DNA of 64,000 nucleotides from Eulemur rufifrons (GCF_041146395.1 NC_090984.1:84331114-84395113); one strand, 5' to 3'. Shown: positions 10,004 through 20,900, counted from the first letter of the stretch. Numbers and translations are program-made. Notes: generated from the sequence alone by a model not told the origin.

Positions 10004-11371
10004 AGGATCCAATCATAATCCTGAAAGACATGATCCTGAATGACATAATCCTGAATGTTGAAATCCCCAAAAATCAAAACCTCGAAAATATAATTCCGGA
10101 AAAATAATACAAAAATTGTTTAAAAGGTATTTATTTACTTTTTAAAAGGGGATTTACTTGTGAAACATATAAAAACCTGGCAGAACATTTTATAGGCCTT
10201 TTATACAATAAAATAGGCAATAATAATACACATATTTTTGCAAGCATAAACACTCTGGTATACCAATGACAGTTGCACAGGTATAACTGTTATGAGTAGA
10301 CAAACCATATTCATAAAGAAATAGGTCAAAAAAGGAAATGCACAAACATGTAACATTATGATCGGTAATTGTGTGCACCCAGATTTATAACTGCAGTCAT
10401 CTGAAATATTGTGGTGAACAACCTAATGATGAGATCAGCCAAAAACCACGATCAGCCATCATGGCATATGCAATCATCCAAAGAGGCAAGATCTAGAGAA
10501 ATTTTATCTTTCACAAATGCAGATGTACAAAAAGGACATCACTTCATTTATTGAGGAAGTTTCAACAACTTTACATACAAACACAATGCTTACACACAAA
10601 GTAAGCACAATTATCAACATTGTAATAATGCACTTTCGTGGAGTTAAATTTTCAAAACACAAATTGCATAAAATGAATTAGAACTCTCTAAAAGTCTCTA
10701 TACAATTCATACCTCCAGTATTAGAAATGATGTGAGGATGAAACATTAAATACATAGCATAGAAGATAAATAATGCTAACAATTTAAAATAATAAAAAAA
10801 CTAAAAATAAAATTAGGCATATGAACAGGAATATCATAGGGATATATTGTGGGCAATTGCACAAAGATATTCTATAAGAGCTGGCCAACTCTCACGATTA
10901 TTAACTAACTATATTTTGAAGTTTTGCATCACAATGAATAGCTGCTGTTTTTCTTTTAGGACATGGCTCTCTTCAGAGAATATGTTCACATTCATTTTCT
11001 ACATAGAATACTCTTTTGCAAATCTTCTATGAGTCTATATACACACCCAAAGTAATGCTCTGCCAAGTTTCTAGGTATTCCTTAATCCAGTCAAGTTGAC
11101 ACCTAAAATTAAATCCACAAATCCACTCCTTGTCAACTTGGCACCCATACACATCTCCTTAAACCATACTTAATTTCCAAATAAAGACAATAACAAGGTA
11201 ATAGTTCCACCTAACATGATGCAACTTTCCTATGATTATGATTTTTGGGATTTTAGATGTTAGGGATTTTAGACTTTAGAGATTTAGACTTTAAGGATTT
11301 TGATCTTTTGGGATTTCAATATTTGGGATTATGGTGTTCAGGATTGTCTTTTGGGATTCAGATCCAAATCC
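10004..11371. mobile_element. MULE/MuDR DNA transposon, Ricksha-like
   Basis: A 1368-bp element flanked by the 9-bp repeat ATTCAAATC. Its ends are long imperfect inverted repeats. The left runs 'aatcataatcctgaaagac', 'ataatcctgaatgttgaaat', 'ccccaaaaatcaaaacc'. The right, read backwards, runs 'ctgaatcccaaaagacaat', 'cataatcccaaatattgaaa', 'tcccaaaagatcaaaatcc'. Both ends contain a degenerate 'AATCCxxAA' word repeated every 8-13 bases. No transposase frame survives. ERVL LTR-like sequence lies near the right end (11080-11220). From memory, Ricksha elements are MULEs that carry such a piece, which supports the name. Confidence 0.75.
11080..11220. repeat. MLT2/ERVL LTR-like segment inside the MULE
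   Basis: The words 'taatccagtcaagttgacac', 'ttgtcaacttggcacccata', 'cacatctccttaaacc' and 'ccaaataaagacaataacaa' resemble the end and edge of MLT2-type ERVL LTRs. It has no coding sequence and sits wholly within the MULE, so it was carried along rather than inserted separately, or it was an old insertion in the parent element. Confidence 0.55.
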
Positions 11372-11380
11372 ATTCAAATC
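11372..11380. repeat. 9-bp target site duplication, right copy
   Basis: ATTCAAATC, identical to 9995-10003. Confidence 0.85.
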
Positions 11381-11590
11381 TACACTCTCCCCTCCCATTC
11401 AACAGCTCCGTGATGTTGCATAAGGTAGTTAGCCTTTCTGCTCCTTAACTTCCTAATGGTGAAGCTGAGAAAATGATAGCATGCAGTTTATAGGGCTGAT
11501 TTTAAAGATTAAATGAGAGTATGTATGTAAGATACTTAGAACAGCTCTTGGTACATTATAAGCACTCAATGCTAGCTAGTTTTGGATCAA
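11381..11590 (+). repeat. MIR SINE, 3' half
   Basis: This continues the MIR broken at 10003: 'aacagctccgtgatgttgca', 'taaggtagttagcctttctg', 'gaaaatgatagcatgcag', 'agattaaatgagagtatgta', 'agatacttagaacagctctt' and 'ataagcactcaatgct' follow the consensus to its end. Confidence 0.85.
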
Positions 11591-11925
11591 TAGATACATT
11601 GCTTTTTTATTTTCTTTTTGCAAAGTAAACAATGGGATAAAATATTTTTGAATCTCCTAGTCACACAAAATTCACTTGCTATTTTTATTTTACTAGCTTG
11701 ACTGAATTTCTGCTAAGGCATTTATGATATAACACATAAAAGTTGCTCTTGAATTGACCTCTAATCTGAGGATTTACTGTTGGCTTCTTGACCAAAAAGT
11801 CTGTATAGCCTCCTGGGAATCTGACTCCTGGGAGCCTACACATGAAAAAGGATTAGGCTACACCCCTTGGATTGTGCTGGGATCAGTCTCACCCCAATCA
11901 GTACCATGACTTGACTTCATATTTC
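11591..11925. other. No recognised feature
   Basis: AT-rich sequence with nothing I can name. Confidence 0.4.
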
Positions 11926-11929
11926 CTTT

Positions 11930-12085
11930 CACACAGCCCTTGTAAAGTATCCCTAACAATTGCTATTAATAGCAATACACAAATTGTTAAGCCCATGGGG
12001 CATACAGACAGTGGCATCCATAGTATCCGACACAAGCCTTGGCACATAGTAAGTACTCAGTAAATTTTGGTTAAATAAATGCACG
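11930..12085 (+). mobile_element. L2 LINE 3' end
   Basis: 'ttgttaagcccatggggcat' and 'cagtggcatccatagtatcc', then 'ccttggcacatagtaagtac' and 'tcagtaaattttggttaaat' ending in 'aaatg', match the sense L2 terminus. Confidence 0.75.
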
Positions 12086-12089
12086 CATG

Positions 12090-14070
12090 CCCTGCACCTC
12101 CACCCCAATGCCTGGCCTCAGGAAGCAACATTTGCACCATGCTAACTTCTACCCTCTTCTTGCTTCTCCCCAAGCTATGTACCCTAAGCAAGAATATTTT
12201 TAGCATGAATTAGTCTCTATAGATCTTTCAAAACATGTAACTGAAGTGCTTAATCTGCCAGTCATAAAATGAAGACTATAAAATAAATATGGATTCAGAG
12301 GCCAGTGTTCATATGGATACATTTCTTCAAGTAGACACTGATAAGCTAGAGTGTTCTTGCCACGTAAAGATTCATTAGCTTGACTAAGTTTCTCTGTTTG
12401 AACGTGAATGTGTCTATGCAGACAACTCAAGACAGTATGAGTTAGTAGAACTTACGGGTGCTTGTGTGTTTTTCAAACCTTACTTTAAGGATCTGTGATT
12501 TAATGAGCCTTTCAAAGCTGAAAATATATCCCACTGAGATTTAAAACAGAAAATAGATTTAAAATAGAAAAAAAAAATAAAACAAAGCTAGTTTTGTTTC
12601 ACGGGCACAGGAAGGTGCTAGAATTATTTACTGCTTTCTGGACTTTGCATTATGACCAAATTGATATTTTCCAGGTTTTTCATTAACTTAAAATGTTCTG
12701 AGGTAAACACATCATTTTCCATGATTAAATTCAAGGTGTTTCTGTAGCTTCCTTTTGGGTAGCTAAAAATTAGACGGAGAGGTAAGGGTTCCGATCCGAT
12801 TCCTTTGTTGAAGTAGCACTACAGAAAATGCACAGATTTACCCCAAAACTAGACTGAGATTCTAGCAGCTACAGAAAGCAGAGACACAATTACTAAAGCA
12901 GAATCACATGGCACAATTTTCTTGTCCGGAACTCTCACCTCCAGAACCGGCGTTCATTGCACTTTATCTTACAAATTTCCATGGAGTCACCCAACTGCAA
13001 AAGACCTTGGGGTTGGTCTGCCCTATGCTCATAACTACTGTATCGTCCCTCCACGGAAGGGCTCTTCAAGGACAAAGTTTCTACCACCCCTTCTGGAATG
13101 GTTCTAGGTAGGTCCAAGTTACTAGAAATAAAGCTCTCAGAATCCACTAGGATTTCAAATTTCCTCCTCCACCTGCATTAGATGTGTTAAATTAGTTTCT
13201 GTTAATAGCTACTCTTTTTAAAAAGATGCAAGATTGTAAGGATTAATAGGAAAGCCAATTCAGTACAGCTTAGTGTTGGAGACAGGGACACCTCTAGGAT
13301 GGGACTGCATTGGGTTTGTAAAGTTCATCTGATGGACAAACAGGGGATGCTATAAAACTGGTGCTCACTTGTCACCAAATTTAGATGCCCTGTTGGTCAC
13401 CCAGTACAGCCTTGAGGTAGTGAAGAACACTAAACACAGGAGTTCCCAGAACAGTTTGTTTAAAAACCTTTTCCCTGATCCTGGCTACCTGATTTGGTAT
13501 GCAGCCAAATTTTAAATGCTCACTTCTAAACCTTTCCAAGGTTGAATCACAAGCACAACCCCTATTCACTTATTTTATAACTGCATCCTCCATACCTTAC
13601 ATTCACCCAAGACAAGGCCAGACCTTTACAATACTTGCCCAGAATGGGACATTGATTTGACATTCTGAGACATTAGTAGATAGTGACTAAAGTTTGCTAA
13701 TATTACCTGGTTCATGCATATAGATAAAACTTCTTTTGATTTCAATGAATTAAAAAAATAACATCAATACAGGATGTAATATAAGTAGGAAACATTTCAG
13801 GGAAAGGAAGTGTACTTAAGATCATTTCATCTTATAACACACCTCACAAGTAAAAATGAGCAATTCTAATTGTTAAACATTTCTTAAAATTGAGCTAAAA
13901 TTACCTTTCCTAGGACTTTCAGCTTCTGCTCCTAATTCTATTCTCTGGAACAAATCATGGTCCCCTTCCACACATGCAGATATTTTTCTAAGCAAGGTTT
14001 AATTCCTTGCTTGGCAACTGTGACTGAGCCTTTTGATATAAAGCTTGAAATTTCAAATTAAAGCATTTGA
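12090..14070. other. Repeat-poor stretch, no recognised feature
   Basis: Nearly 2 kb of AT-rich sequence in which I see no interspersed repeat, RNA gene or domain-bearing frame. Overlapping frames near 12910-13150 occur on both strands and have no family signature. Confidence 0.45.
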
Positions 14071-14074
14071 TGAA

Positions 14075-14190
14075 CAACCAACCAATCAATCAAAAACACT
14101 GAGTACCTACCAAATGCCAGGCACTGCACTCAACACTAGGGATGATCAACAGTAATTAATGAACTTATTCCTGAAAGATTGTTTTCCACT
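14075..14190 (-). mobile_element. L2 LINE 3' end
   Basis: Antisense L2 terminus: 'aatcaatcaaaaacactgag', 'tacctaccaaatgccaggca', 'ctgcactcaacactagggat' and 'gatcaacagtaattaatg'. Confidence 0.75.
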
Positions 14191-14374
14191 GGTTTTGTGG
14201 TTCTTATTTTGTAATGCCTCCTCTGAAGAGAAAATGAATTAAAAACTAAATTTAACTTGGGGGAAAAAAGAAAGAGGCATCAAAATAATGGAGCATGTGC
14301 TGGTTGCAAATGTAACCTATAGGAAAAGCAAGCACAGGGAAAAACCAGGAAGTCCTATTCATTGGGCTCCTAGT

Positions 14375-14550
14375 AATTCCAGGTGCATTATATTTATTAT
14401 TCATTTAATTCTTATCACAACTCTGTTAGGAGAGTTTTATTCCCAATTCACCAAAAAGAAAACTGAGGTTATAAGAAGCTATATAACTTGTCTACGGTGA
14501 TACATTTGCTGTGGTAGAATCAAGATTCACACCTGATCTAATTCCAAAGT
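14375..14550 (-). repeat. MIR SINE
   Basis: Antisense MIR: 'ttatttattattcatttaat', 'tcttatcacaactctgttag', 'gagagttttattcccaattc', 'aaaactgaggttataagaag' and 'acacctgatctaattcc'. Confidence 0.8.
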
Positions 14551-14559
14551 GTATTTTCC

Positions 14560-15550
14560 TTTAACTTTGTAATATTCGTTACTTGCAAAGAAATCAATAC
14601 GAGAGCATTACCACTTATCACAAGATTTAACATGTATGTGAGTGGCTAATACTATGCCCCTGTCTGTTATTTGTTTTATATACAGACCAATTTGTTTTAT
14701 ATAAAGACCAAAATTTCTTTTTTAGCTTTAGAACATTCTTAAGTCATTGACTTGCACTATAATAATTGTGTACGATTTGCAATACCATAAATCTTTTTAT
14801 TTGATGTTTCCAAATGGGCATATCACTAAAAGCTTACAGAATGGAAATTCCTAATCAAAAATTTCAAAGAGAACAAGCTATGACTGAGAACTTTGGGGAA
14901 AAAAGAATCACATGGCCATCTATTTTTCAGGATATTTTAAGCCTGTTAAAACCAGTGAGTGTTAAAGGAGGGTTAAAGTAAATTTGAGGGGGAAGCAAGT
15001 TTCCTCTGTGCACCTCGTTAGAGATGAGGGGACCCTCTCACGGTAGAACTGCAACTAAGGGAGTCCAGGTTGGTCTCTTCTGGGCTGTTCGATTTCTCTG
15101 TGTCCTAGATCCCACCTGCCCTTCCCCCCGTTCCTTTGCTGACTGGCTGCCCCTGTGCAGGAGCTGGCTTGGGTCAGGCCACGTCCCAGCCCTAAGCTCC
15201 CATTGTATCCATTTCTGCCACATTCTAAAAGCAACCACAGTGGCAATGTGTTCAAGACCCCCCTCACATTTTCCAGTGATGGGAGACAGACCCAGCTCTG
15301 CTCGGAGGCCAGGCACTTGCGTCTCAGCATCAGAGGAGGCACGACAGAGAAATGTGGTTCCGTTCAGCGTGCCATGCCATCTGTGACATTTGCCATGCAG
15401 ACCCACGCATTCCTCTTGGAGGGCAAGGTTGCTCACCATTGTTCTGACTCCAAAATTATTTCCGATATGGTTGCCTGCAATTAACCTCCTTTATTGACTT
15501 TACACGTGGGAGGCGTGGAGAAAGGCCCAGTTTACTGGATCCTCTGTAGC
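14560..15550. other. No gene supported; overlapping frames of 95-133 codons
   Basis: Frames of 120 and 109 codons (plus) and 133 and 95 codons (minus) overlap between 15024 and 15484. Moderate GC content makes stops rarer here, which explains open frames on both strands. None shows a domain, signal peptide or family motif, and there are no convincing splice sites or poly-A signal around them. I do not call a gene. Confidence 0.4.
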
Positions 15551-15554
15551 TAGC

Positions 15555-15965
15555 AAACTGCCAAGATGCCCGCGGACGCATGTTTTCAACTTCCCTCCAC
15601 GGTAGAAATCTTGAATGGGTCCTTTGTGTTAGAATCTCTTTTAAAGTCTTTAAAAGTTCAATATGAAATTAAAGGAAAGAAGTTCAACTTACAGATCTTT
15701 GCATTCTACCCTGCCAGCACATCTGTCTCATTTTATCTCGGCTCTTAGAGGTCACGTTAAAAACCAAAACGGACCACGTAAGAGCGTTAAATAGGAGGCA
15801 CGGCCCCGGGTCCCTGCACGCGCTGGTCCGGAGCGGTTCTGAAAGCCTGCTGGGAAATGGTATCGCCAGCTCCACTGACCTCTAGCCCATCAGCGCCAGC
15901 CTCCTTCCCACAGAATTGTTGCCCTGGGAGGCTTTTGGTCGAGACAGTCATTCTCGCAGTCTGCC
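15555..15965. promoter_or_regulatory. Small CpG-rich patch, candidate regulatory element
   Basis: About 20 CpG dinucleotides fall in about 400 bases, where the surrounding sequence has few. Clusters are 'cccgcggacgc' (15568), 'aacggaccacgtaagagcg' (15768) and 'cacgcgctggtccggagcgg' (15818). No repeat explains it. It is smaller than most CpG islands. It could be a minor promoter, an enhancer or an undermethylated site; no transcript can be shown from sequence alone. Confidence 0.35.
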
Positions 15966-15969
15966 CATT

Positions 15970-16270
15970 CTTAACCTGCCTAACTCAGTCTTAGCTTGCT
16001 GCCACAGAAGTCCTTTCTTGCCACAGAACAGCTCTATCATGTCGATATAGCACAAGAGGAAAGGATGTTTGTTGGCTATTGGTAACAAAGGATTCCTTGG
16101 GATGTGCTGGGGATGGAAGTGGAGGTCAGGGTATGGATTCACTTCAAAATCTTAACTCATTTCTGCTGCCATTCAAGGCTCAAGTATGAAAAGAGAATGT
16201 GGAGCACAGTAAAAAGAAGTTACTCAGTAATAGCTCTGTCTGATTTACAAATCACTATCGTGTATAATGG
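15970..16270. other. No recognised feature
   Basis: No repeat or coding signal I can name. Confidence 0.4.
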
Positions 16271-16279
16271 ATTGATCCT

Positions 16280-16795
16280 GATGCTTTTGGCTGTAACAGA
16301 AACTAACCCAAGCTGATTAAAGCAAATAATAACAAGAATAATTGATTATGTGAATACCAGGGTATCTCACTGACCTAAGGGCAGGGATGTGGCTGGGCCT
16401 TAAGAATGAGGCATTGGATGCTCTAGTCTAGGAACTCCCCAAATCCTCCCTTTCTTTTGTCTTTATTCTAACTGCAGAGCTGTGTTCTCTCCACTTTAAC
16501 TACAAGATAGAAAAAGTTTCACCAATCAACACCTGAGTTTGCCTCTTCTCTGTTTAAAAGAGCACCCGATGAAACTGGAATTTCTTGGTCCGAATTCCAA
16601 GCGTTTAAGGGGCCTCCTTGGTTGGTTCCCAGCCCTGGTTCCATCATGTGAGTTAGGGATGCTGGGCCATATCGCTCAAATAAGGTCTGCAGAAGCCCAG
16701 CAGCCATCATAACCATGCAGGGTGGGAGTGAACTAGGCAGTGGAGGGGGGACAGTTACCCCAAAAGTAAGAGTCCAGGACAGGCAACCCAATAGA
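16280..16795 (+). repeat. Ancient interspersed repeat, family not assigned
   Basis: The start 'ggctgtaacagaaactaacc' and 'aagctgattaaagcaaataa', the middle 'gcagagctgtgttctctcca', and the end 'ggggggacagttaccccaaa' with 'ggacaggcaacccaatag' recall a common medium-reiterated mammalian repeat of about 500 bp ('aactggcttaagcaaaaaa... gctgttaccagaagg... ggcaggcaaaaacaa'). I cannot name the family with confidence. Confidence 0.4.
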
Positions 16796-16844
16796 TACTA
16801 ATGCATATATTATCTACTTGATTGCCCCCAGCCACTAACATCTG

Positions 16845-16960
16845 TAGTATTCTCATTTGCAGATAAAGAAACTGAATTTCAGTGAGATTACACAGGTGGT
16901 AAAGGGAAAGCCAAAAGTGTAATCAAGTGTGACTCCGTCCCATTGTCGGTATGTTATGAG
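16845..16960 (-). repeat. MIR SINE fragment
   Basis: 'tattctcatttgcagataaa', 'gaaactgaatttcagtgaga' and 'ttacacaggtggtaaaggga' follow the antisense MIR core, then it decays. Confidence 0.7.
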
Positions 16961-16964
16961 CCTT

Positions 16965-17740
16965 ACTTTAAGCACAAAGGAAATGAAAAGGAAGACGGGA
17001 TAAAACAAACAATACCCAGGGCACCCACACCCTAGCTTCAGAAGATTTTAAATTTAATTAGAGGTACTAGTCAGAAAATAGTTAATAACATTTTGGAAGC
17101 AGCGCATAATACTGCAAACTATTGTAAAGGGAAAATAGATTCAAAGCAACTAAAGTTAATCAGAGAGGGTAACTGGATTTCTGTTTACAAGAACTTTGGA
17201 AAGAGTTTGGGAGGAATATTTCAGATGTAAAAAGTCACATGTTACCAGCAACAATTCATATATTAATATTGTAAATTTGACTCAGTCATCACCCTAATAT
17301 TTGCAAGAAGGCAAGATTTATATTTTCAAATAAATAAAGAAGGATAAAAGTGGAACCACAGAGAGTTCTAGATTTTCAGATTTCCAAACAAGCACAGAGC
17401 CAGCCACCAGCTTACCATTCTCCTCCTCAAAGATAGCCAATTTCTTAGAATTATTGTGCTTTCTAAAGTGCTATTTTAATCTCTAGTTCAATAGGATTGA
17501 AGCAGAAATCCTTCTCAGATCATCCTCTGAGTAGGATTCCTATTGTTTTCACATTATTGCTCTTAAAATTAAGAATTACTTCTACAAAGAATTAATTCTA
17601 TATGAATATCTGCAACCCATTTCCAATGTCATTCTCAGTACCTAGCTTTCAGAAATGGCATGCAGATTTGAACAAGGTGAAATGCCCAGTACTTGTGGAG
17701 CTCACCTGAACAATCAGTAGTGTGGTCTGTTATCTTATGT
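16965..17740. other. No recognised feature
   Basis: AT-rich sequence without a recognised repeat or coding signal. Confidence 0.45.
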
Positions 17741-17744
17741 GTTG

Positions 17745-17870
17745 TGGTCAGATAGACCCAAGCAAAGCCTCCAGGATGGGAAATCAGGGAGTCTGGCTCC
17801 AGATTCAGGCTTTCCACAGCTCACCAAGTGATATGAAGGAAGTTCTTTAACCTTTTGAGGTATTTTCACT
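17745..17870 (+). repeat. MIR SINE (5' and core part)
   Basis: 'gtggtcagatagacccaagc', 'cagattcaggctttccacag', 'ctcaccaagtgatatgaagg' and 'aagttctttaaccttttgag' match sense MIR up to the core. Confidence 0.65.
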
Positions 17871-18510
17871 CAGTTATTAACAAATATATTTGAGTTGCAA
17901 TTATGTTCCAGGTCCTGTTCTAGGCTCAAGAGGTACAGTAGAAGCCGAGCAGAAAATTCCCTGCCCACATGGAGTTTATGTTCTATTGACAGAAGACAGA
18001 AAATAAATATAATAAGTAAATTATACACAAATTTAAAAGATGGTAAGTGCCATGAAAAAAATCAAAGCAATGAAAGAGAAATGGGGAGTAGAAAGGAATG
18101 GTGATCATTTAAAATAACATAGTAAGGGTAGATCTCAATGACTAAGTGACAATTTAAGGATGTAACCAATGGCAGCGATGCTAATGTCTAGGAGAAGGGC
18201 ATTTTAGACAGAGAAATGGCCTGTGCAAAGATCCCGAGGTGCAAGCATACCTGGCAGGATTGAAGAACAGCAAAGATGCTTCTGGAGAAAGAGGCAGAGA
18301 GAGAGGGTAATGGGAAACACGGTTGGTGGGCAGTGGGCGGGCAGGTGGCACAGAACCTTGTGAGGACTTTGGTTTTGCGTGAAACAAAGGGCCATTGAAA
18401 AGGTTAGAACAGTATGGATCTAAAGCTAGATTTGAACAGGGCACTCTGGCTGATATAGCAGGATCCGACCTCAAGGTTGCAAGAATGGAGACAGGAAGAT
18501 GAGTTAGGAG

Positions 18511-18638
18511 TAGGCTGACCATACTTCCTGTTTGCCCAGAACAATTCTGGACAATGCATTTCAGTGCAATTACTAATCCCTTCCTCCTTTCGAGTCTTTA
18601 AATGCCCCAGTTCGGATGATACTTATATTGTCATCCTG
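18511..18638. mobile_element. Short MITE-like insertion inside L2
   Basis: 'taggctgaccatacttcctg' and 'tttgcccagaacaattctgg' at one end, and 'gtcatcctg' at the other, form short inverted ends (TAGGCTGACC against the reverse of GTCATCCTG). The L2 consensus stops before it and resumes after ('gttaggag' then 'ctattggaacaatccag'). The family resembles hAT-type MITEs that begin 'cagggtgaccag'. The flanking 8 bases agree only partly. Confidence 0.5.
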
Positions 18639-18834
18639 ATCAAGAGGACACGCTATTGGAACAATCCAGATGAGAAATGATGATGGTATGAGACAGGTCA
18701 ATAGAAGGAAGGAGAAGTGGTCTGATTCAAAGTGTATTTTGAAAGTAGAGCCCAGAGGATTTCCCAGTGGATTAGATGTGGGCCATGCGGAAAAAAGAGT
18801 CAAAGGTGACTCTAAAATGTTTGGGAAGGAGTAA

Positions 18835-19203
18835 CTAGAAGGACAAAGTTGCCATTAAATAAGATAAAGCAGGCTTTGCAGGAGAAGGCCAAGAGTCCCA
18901 TTTGGGGCATGTGAATTTTGAGCTATCTATTAAATTTCTAAGAAAGGTGTCAATTAGGCAGTTGGAAATATATTTGCGGTTCAGAAGGGAGGTCTGGCCT
19001 GGAGGCAGGAATCTGTGACTCAAGAGCACATAGACGGAATTGAAAGCCATGAGGTTAGAGAGAATCATCAAAGATGTGACTGTGGAAAGAGGAGAGGTCC
19101 CAGGACAGAGTCCTAAAGAGCCCAGATAGTAGAAAAACAGGTGGATCCAGCAAAGGAGACTGAGAAGCCAGAGATGTAGGAGGAAGACCAGGCATTTCTT
19201 CAT
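18835..19203 (-). pseudogene. L2 reverse transcriptase fossil
   Basis: An open frame of 122 codons within the L2 copy. Around residues 27-70 it reads GSLGLCPGTSPL, then SLMILSNLMAFNSVYVLLSH, then ISNCLIDTF. L2 reverse transcriptase has GSVLGPLLF, a spacer of about the same length, the YADD active-site box, then ISNCLLDIS. The catalytic aspartates of YADD have been replaced (SVYVLLSH), so it cannot be active. The frame is open by chance survival of an old coding strand. Confidence 0.7.
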
Positions 19204-19205
19204 CT

Positions 19206-19940
19206 GTACACTGAACTGGTCACACTACACCAGGCTTTTTTTTTTTTTTTGTAACCACAGTCCAAAAAAATACATCAGGGACAGGCAATTAAAAGGTGGC
19301 CTGCAAGGTGCAAACAGAGAAGGCAAACTCCAGTCTCTTCATCCTCACTTGGACCAGAGTGGATCTGTGTTTTCTTGCTCCAAATAACGGGCTACTGCAT
19401 AAGATTTCATTTATCAGGAAAGATGGTAGGAGAGGAGGAGATAGATTCCCACTACTTAAAAAACATGAAAACTATTGTCCTGTATAATCTTTAAGTCCTA
19501 TGATGCCTTCCAGCTCTAAAATTTATTTGATTCTACCCAATTCTAACAAAGAAAGAATTTTTTAATGTCAAAAGCTACTTACCACAGTCAACTGGTACAG
19601 TCAAGGTAGAGATGGGGCATTTATGTTGTTTCTCTTGCCTGAGATTACCCGTTTGTGATAGAAATTAAGTCATATGAAAATAGGAAGAAAAAAATAACAA
19701 TAGGCCTTGTGGAGTGGGAAGTCAGTTATGTTTTAAATATGAATCCAGGAAATGTTTTATTAAACAGCTAAGGCATTTACCAGCTTAGACTAGAGAATAA
19801 TCCTGCTCTAAATCCCACTAACCTCATGAGTATTCCATTTATCTCCAAAAGCCACAGAAGCACATTCCAAGAAAGTTTCTTGCTGTACTACATTAGCAGA
19901 GCCAAAGTTGTACATGCTTTTACCCACAATGGTCAATAAT
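19206..19940. other. No recognised feature; one poly-T run
   Basis: A run of 14 T lies at 19237-19250. No interspersed repeat is recognised around it. Confidence 0.4.
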
Positions 19941-19944
19941 AATA

Positions 19945-20175
19945 ATACTAATAAATAGTCAGTGTTTACCATGCATTAAATGTGTGCCAGGAATTTTTGT
20001 CATGCTTTCTATGTGTGTGCATTCACTTAACTTTCACAACAATCCCAAGATAGGTACTCCTAGGCACTCCATGAATATTTGTGGAAAGACACCACGACTG
20101 AGACCAAGAATAGTTACCTACCTGGCCACGTGTGGATCTGGGATTAAGTGGCTCCACTGCCACTGTACTCAATCA
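19945..20175 (-). repeat. MIR SINE
   Basis: Antisense MIR, near full length: 'agtgtttaccatgcattaaa', 'tgtgtgccaggaatttttgt', 'cattcacttaactttcacaa', 'caatcccaagataggtactc' and 'acgtgtggatctgggattaa'. Confidence 0.75.
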
Positions 20176-20179
20176 CAGT

Positions 20180-20635
20180 ACTTTCATGCACTGGATCTTA
20201 ATATCGATGGAGTGGATGCCATGGTGTGACCCAGTTAGATCCTTCTGCATTCCCCCAGCTGGTAGGAGTGTAGCTGCTGAGGGCTCACAGCTGAGTCTGT
20301 CCTTGGACAGTCCCCTCTGCCACAGGGACCCGCCCCACCAGAGGTTACTTCCCCTCATCAGGGAGGCCCATAACCAGTCACTGATAGGTGCAGGGACACA
20401 GAGGCCCAGTCACTTGCCTCAGTTCCAGACCCCTCTGAAGGGCCATGCCAGCTCCAGTGCTCCCAGATCAATTCTCACTCTGCCCAATCCTGCTTTCCTC
20501 ATTCACCATGGAACCTCTCCCAGGAAGCCTCTGTCTCAGGGTCTGTGTCCCGGGGAACCCAACGAAGACATTGACATCTGCAGAGATCTGCTTTGACTAC
20601 GCTTTCTATTCATTCAATAACCAGCAAATAGAGCT
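20180..20635. other. Moderately GC-rich stretch, frame of 154 codons, no gene called
   Basis: A plus-strand frame of 154 codons (20132-20596) begins inside the MIR and is rich in S, P and H, with no domain. A shorter plus-strand frame and a minus-strand frame overlap it. The words 'tgtctcagggtctgtgtccc' and 'ggggaacccaacgaagacat' near 20540 resemble a common repeat tail that I cannot name. Confidence 0.4.
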
Positions 20636-20639
20636 CCAT

Positions 20640-20900
20640 GGCTGTGTTTGAGTTCTTACTTTGAGTATTGCCTGTTCATAACATTTGTGCTTTTTCTATG
20701 AGATTGTCTTGTTTTAAAATTTACAGTTCTTTTGTATATTCTGGATAGTAATCTTGTAGTAGTCATGTGTGTTGCATATCTATTCTTCCTATCTTTGCCT
20801 TGTCTTTTAACTTTTTGGTGTCTTTTGTTATGCAGAAGACTTTATTTTTGGACTGTTAAATATGTGGATCTTTCATGCTTGTACTTCATGTGTCTTTTCT
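20640..20900 (-). mobile_element. L1 LINE, inverted 5' segment
   Basis: Antisense L1 sequence upstream of the 3'UTR: 'agttcttttgtatattctgg', 'atagtaatcttgtagtagtc', 'ttgtcttttaactttttggt' and 'gcagaagactttatttttgg'. It joins the sense L1 at 20905 head to head, as in twin-primed insertions. Confidence 0.65.

Larger units (their letters stand above)
17875..19205 (-). mobile_element. Long L2 LINE copy, 3' end through reverse transcriptase
   Basis: About 1.3 kb of L2 on the minus strand. The 3' end is at the left ('ttatgttccaggtcctgttc', 'ctgcccacatggagtttatg'). It continues with 'agaagggcattttagacaga', 'gtgaggactttggttttgcg', 'aggcagttggaaatatattt' and 'gatccagcaaaggagactga'. The right part encodes the decayed reverse transcriptase listed at 18835-19203. 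A MITE-like piece interrupts it at 18511-18638. This is one of the longest L2 copies here. Confidence 0.85.

Noticed and set aside
15024..15484. Overlapping frames of 95-133 codons on both strands
   Set aside because: Simultaneous openness on both strands points to base composition. No domain, splice pair or poly-A signal supports a gene.
16280..16795. Naming this repeat as a specific MER family
   Set aside because: I recall the consensus wording but not the name with certainty, so it is left unassigned.
20132..20596. Plus-strand frame of 154 codons
   Set aside because: It starts inside a MIR and contains no recognisable domain.
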